DNA of 64,000 nucleotides from Gymnogyps californianus. Its lineage: Eukaryota; Chordata; Aves; Accipitriformes; Cathartidae. Both the position numbers and the translations under genes were made by a program. Below, piece after piece: positions 1 to 12,900 of the stretch. Each line of letters opens with the position of its first letter. Within the stretch, counting starts at the first letter, position 1. The stretch lies in assembly GCF_018139145.2 (NCBI RefSeq), contig NC_059471.1, forward strand, positions 215,717,494 to 215,781,493, read 5' to 3'. The notes under the pieces are model-generated. The model did not search any database. It was not told the origin of the DNA and saw only the letters and a list, made by a program, of their open reading frames with translations.

Positions 1-3000
1 GTGGTTGGTTTGTTTATTTGTTTGTTTGTTCGGGGTTTTTTCCCTGTTCACTTTTTGCTAGCTGTATTGGCTAGTTTAGATTTCACAAATAAATATTTTT
101 ATTTATCTTCTTCTGGAAGTTAGGGTAATTTAAGATAACAACCCAGCACTTTCTCCTTAGACATATTGTGATCCTAAAATTGGGTACAAACTATGAAGAG
201 CCCAAAGCCTTAACGTAGGCTATAAAATACTTCAAGGGATAATAGGATATGCATCCACTTTCTCTGCATGAATGAGCCGGTACCGCAGAGGTCAGAAGAA
301 GGAGAAATGTCTTCTAATAACCAGCAATAAGCAGGAAAGCTCTCTGTCATGTTGCAAGGTAGACAGGAGCATGCCTAAAATGTTAGGGTGCTGAGAAAAG
401 GCTTGACAGGGAGGTATGAAAGCACATTTACTCTTGAAGCAGAAAAGGGCAGTAGAAATGGCGCTGTGGGCTGGACTGGACGATGAATTCAATCGCACAG
501 CAAGACAGAAGCTGACTCATGAAGTTAATTGATAGCTGGTTGGTTTGTCACTTACATTTTTCAGCCAGACTCCCTCATGGAAAAAGAAGGATTCTTTCTC
601 TCATAGATGTTAAATGATTGTGAGATTAGTGGCCTAGGAATTATGAAGTCCTCCCTTTGACTCCTTCTGGCTCTAAGCATTAATCAGATAATTGTCTGGG
701 ATGTGAGACACTTCTACCTGCTTCTTCCTCCCAAGCCTCGGTACTAAATCTTACCTCTGCACTGGGCTGACTTCACCCAGGCTGTGTTCTACTGCTGTAG
801 ATTTTCTGCCTCCTTTATTATGCATATTTACATGGAAGCAGAAGATGGGGTGGAGAGAAGAGGGGTGGTTTTAGGAACACAAGACCAGGTGAGATGCCTT
901 GGTCCACTGCTATTATAAGAGCTATGCTATATAGTCTGTTAAACAAAGGCATCAAGGTCCATCTAAGTAGTTTGGTTTCTTGTCCTATCTCCTCCTTTCA
1001 TAGCATACTCTAAAGCTTCTGGTTCTGATGCTTTGACTCTTTTTTCCTAATTTTCAGCCTAAATTTATTCATGAGCTCTCTGATCTCTCCCATTATGTGC
1101 TCATGGTCTCTGCAGTCCTGCCCTTCCTGTCAGCTAGTTGAAGAGGTTTTGTCACCTTCCCTGGTTTTTATGCAGTCCGGTGAAATTTTTCTGAGTCATA
1201 ATTTGCTTCAGGAAATGCAATGTGGTGAGTCTCCTCTCCTAAAATAGGCTCTGCTGCTCCTCAGTCATCTGATCAGCCCTTCGTTGTGCTTGTTCCAGGA
1301 TAAGTTAATTTATAGAGCATGGATGTCCTAAATTGCACATTGCATTTGCCTCCCTACCAACATGAGACAAGATTGTGCTTACCTGCAAAGAAACTCAATT
1401 TCACATCAGTTATAGAGGAAGAGGCAGTTATCAGGGTGTATATGGGAGTGGAAAACAGATGGAAGAGGTTGGATATTATTCCCAAGATCATGCATAAGTC
1501 AGGATCCATCACTTCTCATACCATAATGAAGCATTGCTAGCACAACTTTAGCTCACAGAAGTTCCTTTTATGCATTTTTTAATCAGCATCGAAGCAACTG
1601 GCAATCATGACATGTAACATAGCTTAGAGTTAACAACTCCTTGAGATGAGTGAAGACACCTGTGCCTCAGAGACATGTATTCATGCCCTCTGCAGATGCT
1701 GCTGTCTCTGTTTTCATCTGCTTTGCAACTGCAGGGCTTCTCTGCAACCCCAGTACCTGCCAGAAATTTCTCTAGCTGGATGTAGGGATCTATAGGATGG
1801 GCATCTCTCTTTGGGCTAGTCACTCTCAGCTGCCTTTACAGCTGGTAGGGTGAATGAGGCTTCTTGATTTATGACCCAAAAGTGCTTGCTGTTGACCATA
1901 AAGAGTGCCAAGGATAAGATGCAGTCATGTGCCCTGGATCTGGCTAAACACAGGTTGGATGAGCCCTGTTGTTGTTTTCCTCTTTGAAAGAGAGCTAAGA
2001 GTGAAATGAAAGGCAGCAACATCCACAGAAAAGGACTGTCTTCCAGAGTCTCAGCAAACAGGACCTGCTGGAGCCCTTAAGCTTCACAGCTGCCTTTCTC
2101 CACATCTGTGTTTTATCCTTAGATTCCAGAAATATTTTATATGCATATGACATTTCTCACATCTCTCAGGCTTGCATGCCCAGTACAGTGTGGGGAGTAA
2201 TTTTTCTCATCATTGCTGCTAAGATTTCAACTCTGACAGTGGGATACACCTTGCTGGACATATGAGAAGCAGGAAGAATTTTGAGCGACTTTTTGTCTGC
2301 TGAGCAGGGTTTGCAGCTCTGTAATGCTACATAAATAAGTACGTCGCTGATTTGTAAACAGAGTGCATTTGAGGAGGAGGAGCTGTAGGATTTTCCATTG
2401 AAGGCTCTTGACAGCTATGTCTGAACGCAGCTGGCAGACAGAGGCAAAATAAGATCCGATAGTAGGAAGGAGAAGGTGGAAGGATTTAAAATTAAAATAA
2501 GAAACAAACTTGTAATGCTTTTTTGGTGGAATGGATCATCAGCAAAACGAATCTTCTTGCGGTGGGGTAGCTTCTGCCCTTGAGATCTTTATAGGTAGAG
2601 TGATCTAAAAACTTTGCCCTGGCTCGTGTACTAGCTCCTAGGCTCAGAGTGAGTGGTCAGATTTCTCTGGAGGTCAGACAGGATCAGAATGGTCCTTCTG
2701 GTCTTAACTCCAAGGCATCTAGCCTTGCAGGGGAGAATTAGCATCCATGTTTATAAACAGGGAAAGCAAGGCAGAGGAGCAGTAAGGGGCATACTGAGAA
2801 CTTACTCATCTTGCAGCCCTGGTCACTACCCCTTTCTAGGGAATGGCTTCTCCCACCGCTTGCTTGGTGTATGGTGATCACAGCCTCCCAGTGGGCACAG
2901 GCTCCGTCCCACTGCAGGTGTTCAACTGTGCTCCGATGTCAGTAGGGGCAATACAAGGAAAGCTCCCTGCTCGCCCATCAGTGGCAGGATTGACTGTGAG

Positions 3001-6000
3001 CTCACTGTTTTGCTGCAAAATAAAGTTATGGTCGGAGGTAGAACATGGGTCCTTCACTCCCGTCCTTGTGTACCTGTCACATCGTGTGAAGCATGCTTCA
3101 CTGGCCCGTTTTATACACCAGCCACAGGTCCTGTTGCTCTCACGTAACTTTCCTCCTGCTCCTCCACTGGGAAGCTCCAGGTTGGGATGCTCAGAAAGGA
3201 GGATGTTTTTCCCAGCTCTCTGATCCACCCACGTGAACTCTGGGACAGAGGCGATGTGTGATTCAAACACATCATATCTCACAAAGAAACTTTTCAGAAA
3301 ATATGCAGAGCTTTCCAGAGGGGGACAGGGAAAAAAAATCCAGCTGACACAGCCCTGGGAATCTGTGACTGTTATCATTACTCGCCTGGTAAGGAGTCAG
3401 GACCATGCGGGGATCTGTCACTGCCAGAAGGCTCTTGAACATCTGTTGCAACTGCAGCAGCATCAGAATGAGGAGGAAAAGATTAATCATGCTCTGGACG
3501 TTACTGGCTAATGCATCTTCCCTGCTAGCCTGCAGTCAGTGACAGGGGTGTCCTGAACTATGTTTTGCAGTGGGCTCAGCAGGGACACCCAGACAGCTGG
3601 GAGGCTCTGGCCTTAAATGGCTTCATTTAAAAGTTGCTCTCTGGTTAGATTGCTTTTAAATGTTGCTAACTTCTCCCTTGTTTTTTCCCTCTCAATCCCA
3701 TCTTCAAGAGGGAGTACAGCCTGGAAGTGGATGCAAACAGAATTTGGAGCTGGGATGAAGGCTGGCTTCATCTGAACAAAGCAATCATCATGGCCTGTGG
3801 GGCTCCTATGACTTCTGGGAACAGAAAAGGGGGATGCAGGTGTGGATCTGACACATAAAAAAGGCCTGTTTAGAAAAAGGTGAAAATAGAAAGCAGTTAC
3901 AGCAACTACAAACTCTCCCACGGTTGGATCAGCCAATGAGTGTTTGCTCGGGGGGAAACATTTCTAACGTGCTTTTGCCATGCCTTCAGAGGCTACCACG
4001 TGGCGGGGAGAGGCTGCCTCTGTGTTCAGTGATGCAAAGGGCTTCTGCTCACAGCAAACTCGGCTGCTACGTGTCTGCCTCCTCTATGGGTCACCGCTGT
4101 TGCCCCAACATCAATAAAGGAAAATGGAGGGGAATGAACTAGGTCTAACTGGCAGGGTACATGTAGGTAAACGCCATCACTACGCTGTATGGCTGAGAGC
4201 TTTATTGAGCCGTCTTCACAGAAGAATTTACTGCCTATGGCTAAATTGTCTTTATGGTTCACAGGTCTCTCCTGATCCTCCTTTTTTTAAGATGGTGCAT
4301 TACATGCTTTTAATGTCACCTGAAGGTACTGGGGATTCTTCTATGGTTCGTGGTAAGAAAAAAAAGGATGGTTGTTTTATGGACCCTTCTGTTGAATGGC
4401 TGCTGGACACTGGCAGTGATGGCTCCATGATGCAGAAGACCTCCTACAGACCCAATCCCATTCAGAAAATTTTTATACTGAATCAGAGAAATTGGGTTTC
4501 AGTAGACAGGTGCTGTCTGGTAGGCCAAGGTAATCTCCATGGTTTCACCTCACACACCTAAGATGCATTCAGTTCTTGGCATCCCTTAAAGACTTCTCCT
4601 TTCTGAGTTCTCTGAAGAGGATGCAATTGCAAGGGATCAATCCCAACCCCATGTTAGGAATAACCAATCTGTCCGTGCAAGTGAGGAGCAGCAAATACGT
4701 CTGTGAACACGTCAGGGTAAGTGCCAGTAATGATGATTAGATAAACTCCTAGGTGCTGAGATGATGGAGGGCAGAGTTGTCGAGCTGAGTGCAGGAATAG
4801 TCTGTAAAGGCAGTACATTTTGGTACCACAGCATTTCAGAGTTCCCTCACATTTTTGTTACCTCACAGATTCGTGGCGAAAATGGGGTTTTATTCAGTTT
4901 TGACAAGATCATTTCTCCCTCTGCAAGACAGGCCATCTAAGAAATAAACGCTGTATAACAGTATTTATCTGAAGGCTGTAGAAGAAGGAAATAAAATAGG
5001 GAAGAAAAGAAACTCTTTCTCTCTGGCTCTCTGCGAAGACAAAGCTACAGACAGCAAAGACCAGATTTAGCCAGCCAGTCTCTGCTTAGTCCTGTTGGTG
5101 TTTCCTACTGCCTTCAGAGGCCTTCAGAGGTGAATAGGCATCCAGAACCAGTGAGAAATATTGCGGGGTGTTCAATGGAAGTTAGACCAATGAAGTCTGG
5201 CCTCAGGGAGAAGAGATATTTCCAGATCTAGAGTAAGATCTAGGTGGTTTTATTCCAGATCTATATACCATGCTTACTCCACCTCCTTTGATGAACCAGA
5301 CCAAAGAGCCTGTCCAGCTGCTTGGCCACCCCACCGCTGGAGGGTACATGGTCATCCAGTGAAAAGCCCTGGGCTCTGGATAGGAGCATGGCCCCAGACC
5401 ACAGCTCTCACGGGACACACAGGAGGGATTTCAAAGTAATTGAAACTTGGTTGTGAAATGACTGAAAAGCTGTTGGCAGTTTTGCGACCAAGCTCCACCA
5501 TTAAAAATCTCCCCGCACCCTGGAACGACCTCCCTCCTTCCTTCACGGAGGCAGAGCGAACTGCAATTAGCATCTGTGCCCGCTGTCTAAAGCAGCTCAG
5601 AGTAAAAGTGAGCAGCGTCTCAGGCCATTAGCCCTGGCACCGTGCCACGAAGCCCTTCCCCAGCGTGTCTGCCACCGTGATGGATGGCGGCAGGTTTCAG
5701 AGCTCGGCTTGTTCCCAGCCAGTGACTTACGGTAACTTTCTCTGGGGGTTGAGGGTAGAGGAGGAATAAATAGTGCATGAAGCATCCATGGGGGAAGGAG
5801 ACAACTCCAGGAGGAAACTCCACCACTGCACAGATGTGTAACATCCCTCCCTGACCACCCAGGGACACCAGCTGCAACATATTGTGGAGCTGGGGGAAGG
5901 ATAACTAGAGATGGTAGCCAAGGGGAGGACCATTCACTGGAGGCTGGAGATACAGGCAGCTGCTAGAGGTGCAGGGCATGTGAGTGGCATGGGGGAAAGC

Positions 6001-6904
6001 TGCTGGAGGTGCTGGGATGAAACGGAGCTGGGGAAGTGTTGCAGCCAGGTGGATGTCAGGGACAGTGCAAGGCAAGAAGAAAAGTGATACTGAGGTATCA
6101 ATATCACTTATTGATATTATATCAGGAAATGATGGGTCTGACCCTCTCTTAGCCTCACAGGAGGGAGAGGCAGGCAGGTGAATATCACAGACTGATAAAA
6201 GCCAGTTGCTGCAAGTTGCCAATATCTTGCTAAGCCGGAATCGCAAATAAATGCTGTTGCATTTGCAGTGCTGAAGGTATTTGCCCCAGGGATTGGTGGC
6301 CATGGTGCAGAAAGGTCATGTCCACATTGTTTGGGGAAGCTCTTTCCAGGCCATTACCTAACGTAGTACTTGGCTATGGCACTCTCTGGCCTTAAGATAG
6401 AATTATTATTTCTACTGTGCTTTTTCCAGTTCAAAGTGCCTGACATACCATGTGCAAGTGGGCATGAGCATTTTGTGGGATCAAAAGCTGTGGGGATAGT
6501 TTAGGACTGTGTGGTGGAGGGAGCCAAACCTAGGGAAATTCTGGCTATAAGAGCTCTCCTGAGAGAACAGCCCTTGTATTCTTCATTTATGAAGAAACTG
6601 GGACTGATCTAACACATACGTACTGCGGGCAGTTTGGGGAACCAGGACCTGGAAATGATCTTAGCAAACACAGAAACACAGAAGTCTGAAATTTCCTGAC
6701 GCCAAGCTAACTTGCTTAAAGCTGGCCAGGAAAATCCTGTGCTTCTTCAACTGCTTATTAAATAGAGAATGACAAAGTCCTCGTGGTAAGATGTGCTTGC
6801 ATCATTTGTGAATCATTTTTCCTTCTCTTTCCTATGAGGCACACTGTACAAGCAACTGCAGTGCAACAGCAGTCTTGTTACACCTCCGTTTCAGTGATCC
6901 TGAT
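1..6904. other. Intergenic DNA downstream of PLXNA4
   Basis: No gene is supported. The first 36 bases are a degenerate TTTG/TTTA repeat. A CR1/L3 relic lies at 2660-2708, and a 10-bp unit (CCTTCAGAGG) is repeated twice at 5111-5130. The longest frames (for example 2878-3378, minus) overlap opposing frames and show no family motif. Confidence 0.7.
2660..2708 (-). mobile_element. CR1/L3-type 3' end relic
   Basis: On the minus strand the segment reads GACCAGAAGGACCATTCTGA, then TCCTGTCTGACCTCC. It resembles the conserved 3' end of ancient CR1/L3-type LINEs (AGAAGGGACCATTATGATC...CTGACCTCC). Only about 50 bases are left. Confidence 0.6.
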
Positions 6905-6972
6905 TGTTATTATTGATAATAACAGCACTTGCAGGTCCTAATCAGAACCAGCGCTAGATGCTGTACACAGGA
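6905..6972 (-). mobile_element. Ancient MIR/L2-like SINE tail relic
   Basis: ATTATTGATAATAACAGCAC, then GGTCCTAATCAGAACCAGCG and CTAGATGCTGTACACA resemble the reverse of an amniote-wide SINE tail (GTGCCTAGCAC...GGGGCCCTGATC...TAATAATAAT). This is recognised by pattern only. Confidence 0.5.
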
Positions 6973-9900
6973 TGGTTCCTGACTGAAACACCATAGAAGC
7001 ATTATATACAGCTCTTATACCTCCCTGTTCTCTTGTGAAACCGTAGGAAGGTGTAATTAATCTGACATCAGCAAGAAAGCTGCTTCTTGTTACTTTCCCA
7101 AATTTTTCCTTTTCCAAACAATATGTGAGATTTACCCTTAATTTTCTATATGCCATACGTTTCTCTAGAGACCAGAAAGCTGTTACTCCCTTGAAATACT
7201 ACTAATGCTACTCTGACACCAGAAATTTTGTTTTTGTCAACTTTTACAAATTACTACCCAATATTTCAGCAGCCACTTGATTTGTGTAATTCTATCAATT
7301 TTTATTCTGGTTTAAGCCCTGTGAGTTATATAAGCAATGCCTGTGATGTGCTGTAAATTTGAAAGCACATGAAACGTTTGTGCCCAATTTAAAAGCACGA
7401 TAAAAGATCAAAACAGCTTGCTGCACTGGAAACTCATGAAAGCTGCGCAAAATGCACTCAGTGAAGAAAACTGTAGATGGAGAAATTACATATACATTAT
7501 AATTCTGTATATATATGGGGAGACATCTTTCAGAGGTAAAGAAGTGCTTTGCAAAATTGTCAGAGGCTGTGTGAGTTTATCAAATCGTGAAATTTGGCTG
7601 TCAGAGTCCTCTTGGCTACTGAAAACACTGTATAATTCAGCATCTCCAAGCATCAGATGTTGCAGGGAATGAGCTCCGTAGACTGCTTGCAGTATATAAC
7701 GAACAAGTTAACGGCCATGAATCCAGTGGAGCCCTTTGCAGCTCCCCTGCTGAGAGATGACTAGGAAATGTAATGAAGCTGTGTGAAAGATGCTCCCAGG
7801 TGACCAGCAAAACGAAAACACTCTGGATCCACTGCTAGAAGTGCACTGAACATGAAGTGCCTTCCAATGAGTTTGATTCTGATACCGGTATCCAAAAGAC
7901 CCAGCTTGTAGCACCCAAGAAACTATTGTGAAAACCACATATTATCTCATCACCTGAGCTGTGATTTCACCTTCCTCCCACCCAGCCTTGTCTCGCTCCG
8001 CTAGATTGGAGGACTCAAAGCCCACGAGCTCTGCTTCTGTAAGCTGATGTTCCCAAGAGCTAATGAACATGTTTCAAGCAATCAGTCATTATGAGCCTGT
8101 TTGCTTCTACTTGTGCTACAGCTGAGTCCGGGGTCCTTGGAGAAACTGTCTTGCTTGATTGCCACAGAGTGCATGGGTGTTATGTGACCTTGCTAATATT
8201 GTGGATCTACCTAAAAAGTGTCTAATCATTCTGCAGGCAAAATTCTTAGGCAATTTCTTAGCAAATGCTGAAACATTTCTGTGTCGGTCCAAATTGCTTC
8301 CTCTCCTTTTCCTATCTGGGAAATAAACAGATTTTTCTGTTTGCAAGGGGAAAGCAGTCTTTACTTCTTGAGGCTGAACTGGGAAGCCAAACATACCCTC
8401 TTTAGTATTACTGCTGTCATCTTCATTAACCCCATGGGGCTTCCTTCAGCCATCACTCATCCCTGGCAATTTTTCTGGACTGTGAGCACTGAGCTAGGAC
8501 AGATCTCTTAGTACAAGTGCATGCAGTGTTTCCAATATACAAAACACTGCAGTGTGAAAGTAAGAGCCCTGCTGCAGTGCACATTCCCTGGGCAGAGAGC
8601 AAAGCTGTGTGGGAAGCTAAAAGGAGGACCTGGCAAAGTTTGAAGCAGAACTTTTTACCACAAAATTTTATGTCCTATAGCCTTCTGGGTCCCATATATT
8701 TTGTATTTTGTTCTGCTTCCAAAAGGTGCTGTTTGTCCCCTGTCTGTTTCTCAGTGTATATAGTGCTGAGTATTGTGAACTGTATTTGCCTGCTCCTTTT
8801 TTTTTTTTGTTGTTTCTCATAAACATATTGTAAACATGTTGTAAAGCCATCAATGGCAGAGGAAGAGAGGGGGAGGGATAATTCTTGGATTTCACTTGCT
8901 AAACAGTTTCTAACACCCTGGATTATCTGTCTGGCCTCCAGGTTTTGTTGCAGAGAGTCACAGGTTTCTGCTTCATGTGTATCCTGTGTCACCTTTACCA
9001 GCCCTATGGGGGGCTGTTGGCATTTTTACCACTGTTGAATGCAGCTGATGGATCTGCCTCGCTGATGAATTGAACATCATCATTGCTTCTTGTGTTTGGG
9101 AGGAGGTGATCGGGGTGTCAAAGCAATCTGAGATCTCCTTGTTCATTTGCAGGGCCTTTGGCAACAGTCACCCTTCTCCAACACTGTGGGGCAAGAGCAG
9201 ATAGTTTCAGGATTGCCACAGTGTACCGAGTCCTTGTCCAGCACGAGACATGCAGTAACAGACTCTCTACTCTCAGGATCCATTGCAAGAGCAAGGGCAC
9301 GCTGCATTTCACTTTATAATGGGGTAAGGAGGCCAGAGAGCTGAGGAGATGGGGCTTCAGCTGGGAGAAAGAGCAAGCAAACAGGAGGGGAAGTCTGAAG
9401 CAGAGAAATCCACCAAAGAGTGCAGGATAGGATAGGCTGGGTACCAGTGTGCACCATATCCCTTCTCTGCCAGCTTGAGATGGGCTCTGGCAGGGTGAAG
9501 ATGGCCCTCAGGAGGTGTTATTGGGTGGAGAAAGGACAAGTTTCCACCATTCCCAGATAAATAGCTTGTACTTGTGTGCTATGGGCAGCTGGGGGAGTGG
9601 ATGCACGCAGAGAGACCTCACAGCCCAGACAGGTTTGCCTGTGATCTCAGGGCACTTTGGAGGATCATTGAAATTAGCTGCAGGTGGAGGCTGTGTAATA
9701 AGGTGTGCAGGTTCCTCTGAGCCCGACAAAGGATAAAAAAAGCAGTGAGGCAATGGGATGTGCAACAAGAAGAAAGACTTTCCCTTTACTCTCTTGCTGA
9801 CCGTGCGTCTGAAACTGATGTGGCTCAGGTACATCTGGGAACAAGGACAAGGCAGGTCATCTGCCCTACCTGACTTCAAGGTGCCAGGTACAGCTAGGAC

Positions 9901-12900
9901 CAGCCCAGCCAAGGGAGCACCCCTTTCCCTGGACCACTGGAGGGATATTTTTAATTCTCTTCCAGCACCTCATGTATAGGGGCCAGGGGAGAGAGAAGGG
10001 ATCAGTTTACAATACAAGGAAGAGGAGAAAAGTGACATGCCCCAGCACACTGTGGACTTGAAAGCTTTAGCACAAGGAAGAGTAAGCCCTGGAGCACTAC
10101 CCTAGCATAAACTATTCCCACTTCTCCATTCTTCTCTCTTTTCCTAAGTTTCTTTCCTTTGATCCTGATTTGCTGCTTCTGAGACTTGCATAATTTCGCC
10201 CTTGGGCGAGAGGAACAGATGCAAACCTTCTCTTTCCTTCCTTAAGACACAACCTGCAGGCAGTTTTCTGATTTGGGTGCCTGTGGACTAGATCTGCCTT
10301 CCATCATCAGGTCACCTCTGATCTGGGTTTTTCTAGGGTGGACCAAGGAAATTGCCTCCAATGAAGTTGGCCTCAGAGGACTGGCCATGGCAAGTACAGC
10401 GTGTCTACCCCATAACTGGTGTGGCCTTAAGTGCCTGCTGCAAGGTAGGCATCTTCTTTACTCCAGAGACTGCTGCACACAGTGTCTTTATGATGTTGAT
10501 GGTTGGCAAGTTTGGACTCCATGGTCAAGTCAGTGTAGATGTGGTATCTGAGGTTTAAGGTTCTGTCTCAGCTCCTTTCTCATATACTCAAAAATATCTG
10601 CTGATCTCTTAGAGCAAAGTAAACCATCAGAGTTACTTGGGCCTGAAATGAATTGAGTTTGAAAGGTGTTTCCATGCATTGCTGAGCTCATGGCAGCAAA
10701 GAAAGGAGCAGAGCTGAGGTATTTCGGCTCTGCAAGGCTCATACTGCAGATAACCCACAGTGATTTCCATAAGACATTTCTGGAGTAATCTCTAGGAAGC
10801 ATTAGTACAGATGGATAAAGGCAGACAACAGGAATTTTTTCCTGGGCTCATGCTGTGACTGGAAAAGGAAATACTGCTCCACTAGCACTTATTGGCCTCC
10901 CAGTTTTAGAAAGAGTTTTGGGATTTTTCACCTCCTCTCATGTCACTGAGAAAGGGCGGAATGGGACTTTTTTCTCAGCAAGAGGGAGTTGCCAGCAGGA
11001 GCAGAGAACAATAATGGTTGAGCTGAGCTCTCTTTGCCGTGCCTGAAGGGTTAGTGCTGGGCTTAAGCCAACCCATGGATCCCAATAACCCGCTCAGCAG
11101 GCCTATGGGTAATGCCAAAATCTTCCTTGTCTTCAATCTTTTCCTGCTGACAGCATCTCTCCAGTTTAGTACATTCTCTCTGTGTGCTAGAAGACAGTGG
11201 TTTCCTTTCGTTTGATGCCACTATTTTTAGTTACACTTTGTCCTCACTCTTTTGAGATGAAGACGTTGACGGATTCCCACTCCATCACCAGGAAATACCT
11301 GCTGTTCTTAAAGAACCCAGAATCTAACCCTGAGAAAAGTCTCAAGAAAGTGTTCATCCTTCAAAAACTGCTGCCGGCCCCATGCAGGCTTGAATTCTGT
11401 GACTAGGCAGATTATTTTGGAAGTTTAATTCATCCCACAGACCGAGCATTTGTCATTCTTTCTGTGAATTATGTCATATTCCTAACCAACTATTTGTTAG
11501 TCACGTGGTTTCCAGCGCTTCTGTGAACAAGATTTTTAGGCTCTGAATTGCTGGGAAAAGTGATGACTGTTTGTTCTGCATGTTTTAATTATGATTGTTG
11601 TTTGTCTCCCAACTGGACAGACTTTTTGTCTCTTTTCTCTTTGCTGGTTATGAATACTGAAAGACACCGGCCAGGTGGCCGGAGCTGTGCATTTTTTTCT
11701 GTTGCAGATATCTACCCTGCAGATATTTAGCAAAGGAGATATTGGCAATAGTACAAACATTCAAGTTAATGCAGACCCACTCTCAAGCAAGTTGACTAAT
11801 AACTAAAAGAGAGAGAGGGTTGAATACCAGAACAATGTTTTCAGTGTGAGAATGCCCATTCAGTTGCAACAGTGATTAAGGAAATACGATTTTAAAGTCC
11901 AAATCTGTTATAAACTGGCCATGTAAGATGTCTTACTATCAGCCCATGCCTTAAAAATAGATATTTTATTTTCTTTGTCACTTTTATCTAGATTTAGATT
12001 GCAAATACTGAAAGGAAAAACCTTGGAGGAGAATAGACTATGCATAGTGTCCTGCAGACTTGGAGTCCAGACCTCAAGTTCTACGTCCTGACAAGTTCTA
12101 ACAGTATGTCACAAAACATGCCTATATATACCCTTCTTCATTGGAGTCAAGGTCTGCAGTGGTTTCATCGGTGGTATCAGCCCTATCTCCTAGAATATTT
12201 GCTTCCTGCTGCTAGACCATTTTAGCTGGATGATGGCATCTTTTACTCGGCGTCGCCCAAGCTAATCTGAAATCATCGCCAAGGAGCATTCACGGCTCCT
12301 TTGAGCCTCTGGAATAGATTAGCAGGGGCCTTCTCAGCATGTCCCTAACCCCAACACTGCTGAGGCCACTACGCAATTAGCCAGCAATTGTGCCGCAGCA
12401 AACAGATTGCATTGAAGATAACCAGATGTGAGCAGATAAAGGGGCCGGTGGAATTTGGGCCATGTGTGTCTTATCTCTGAAAGCCTTCAATAGCTTCTCC
12501 AGACAAGAGTTCAAACAGCAGTCACAGGCCTGCAGTGCCTCATGCCAGGATGTTTATTAGGCACCATTTCTGGTGATCTAAGCCGGCTAAACTTGCCAGG
12601 TGAATGAGAAAGGTCAGCAGTTTGAAGGTGAAGGCAGAGTTGTGTGCTGTCAGATTCTTCTGATCACAGGACATCTGCTCCTGCTCATTCCTCTGAAGGT
12701 ATCAAAGCACTCATAACACAGGACTGCCAGGGCCTGAGACGAGGATCACAGCAGCTGTCTTGTTCGATGGTTGCATGCTCATTTGACTCTGGTTGCATCA
12801 AGTAAGGGGGCTGGGAATAGATATGGCACTGCAAGATAGCACTGAGTAGGCCCAGATAGACCTTCTCTCATCCATGTTTTCATTCCTCGCTGCTGAGCGG

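Noticed and set aside
2878..3378. 166-codon minus-strand frame, overlapped by a 126-codon plus-strand frame
   Set aside because: Opposing long frames point to a locally stop-poor sequence; neither shows protein-like conserved motifs.
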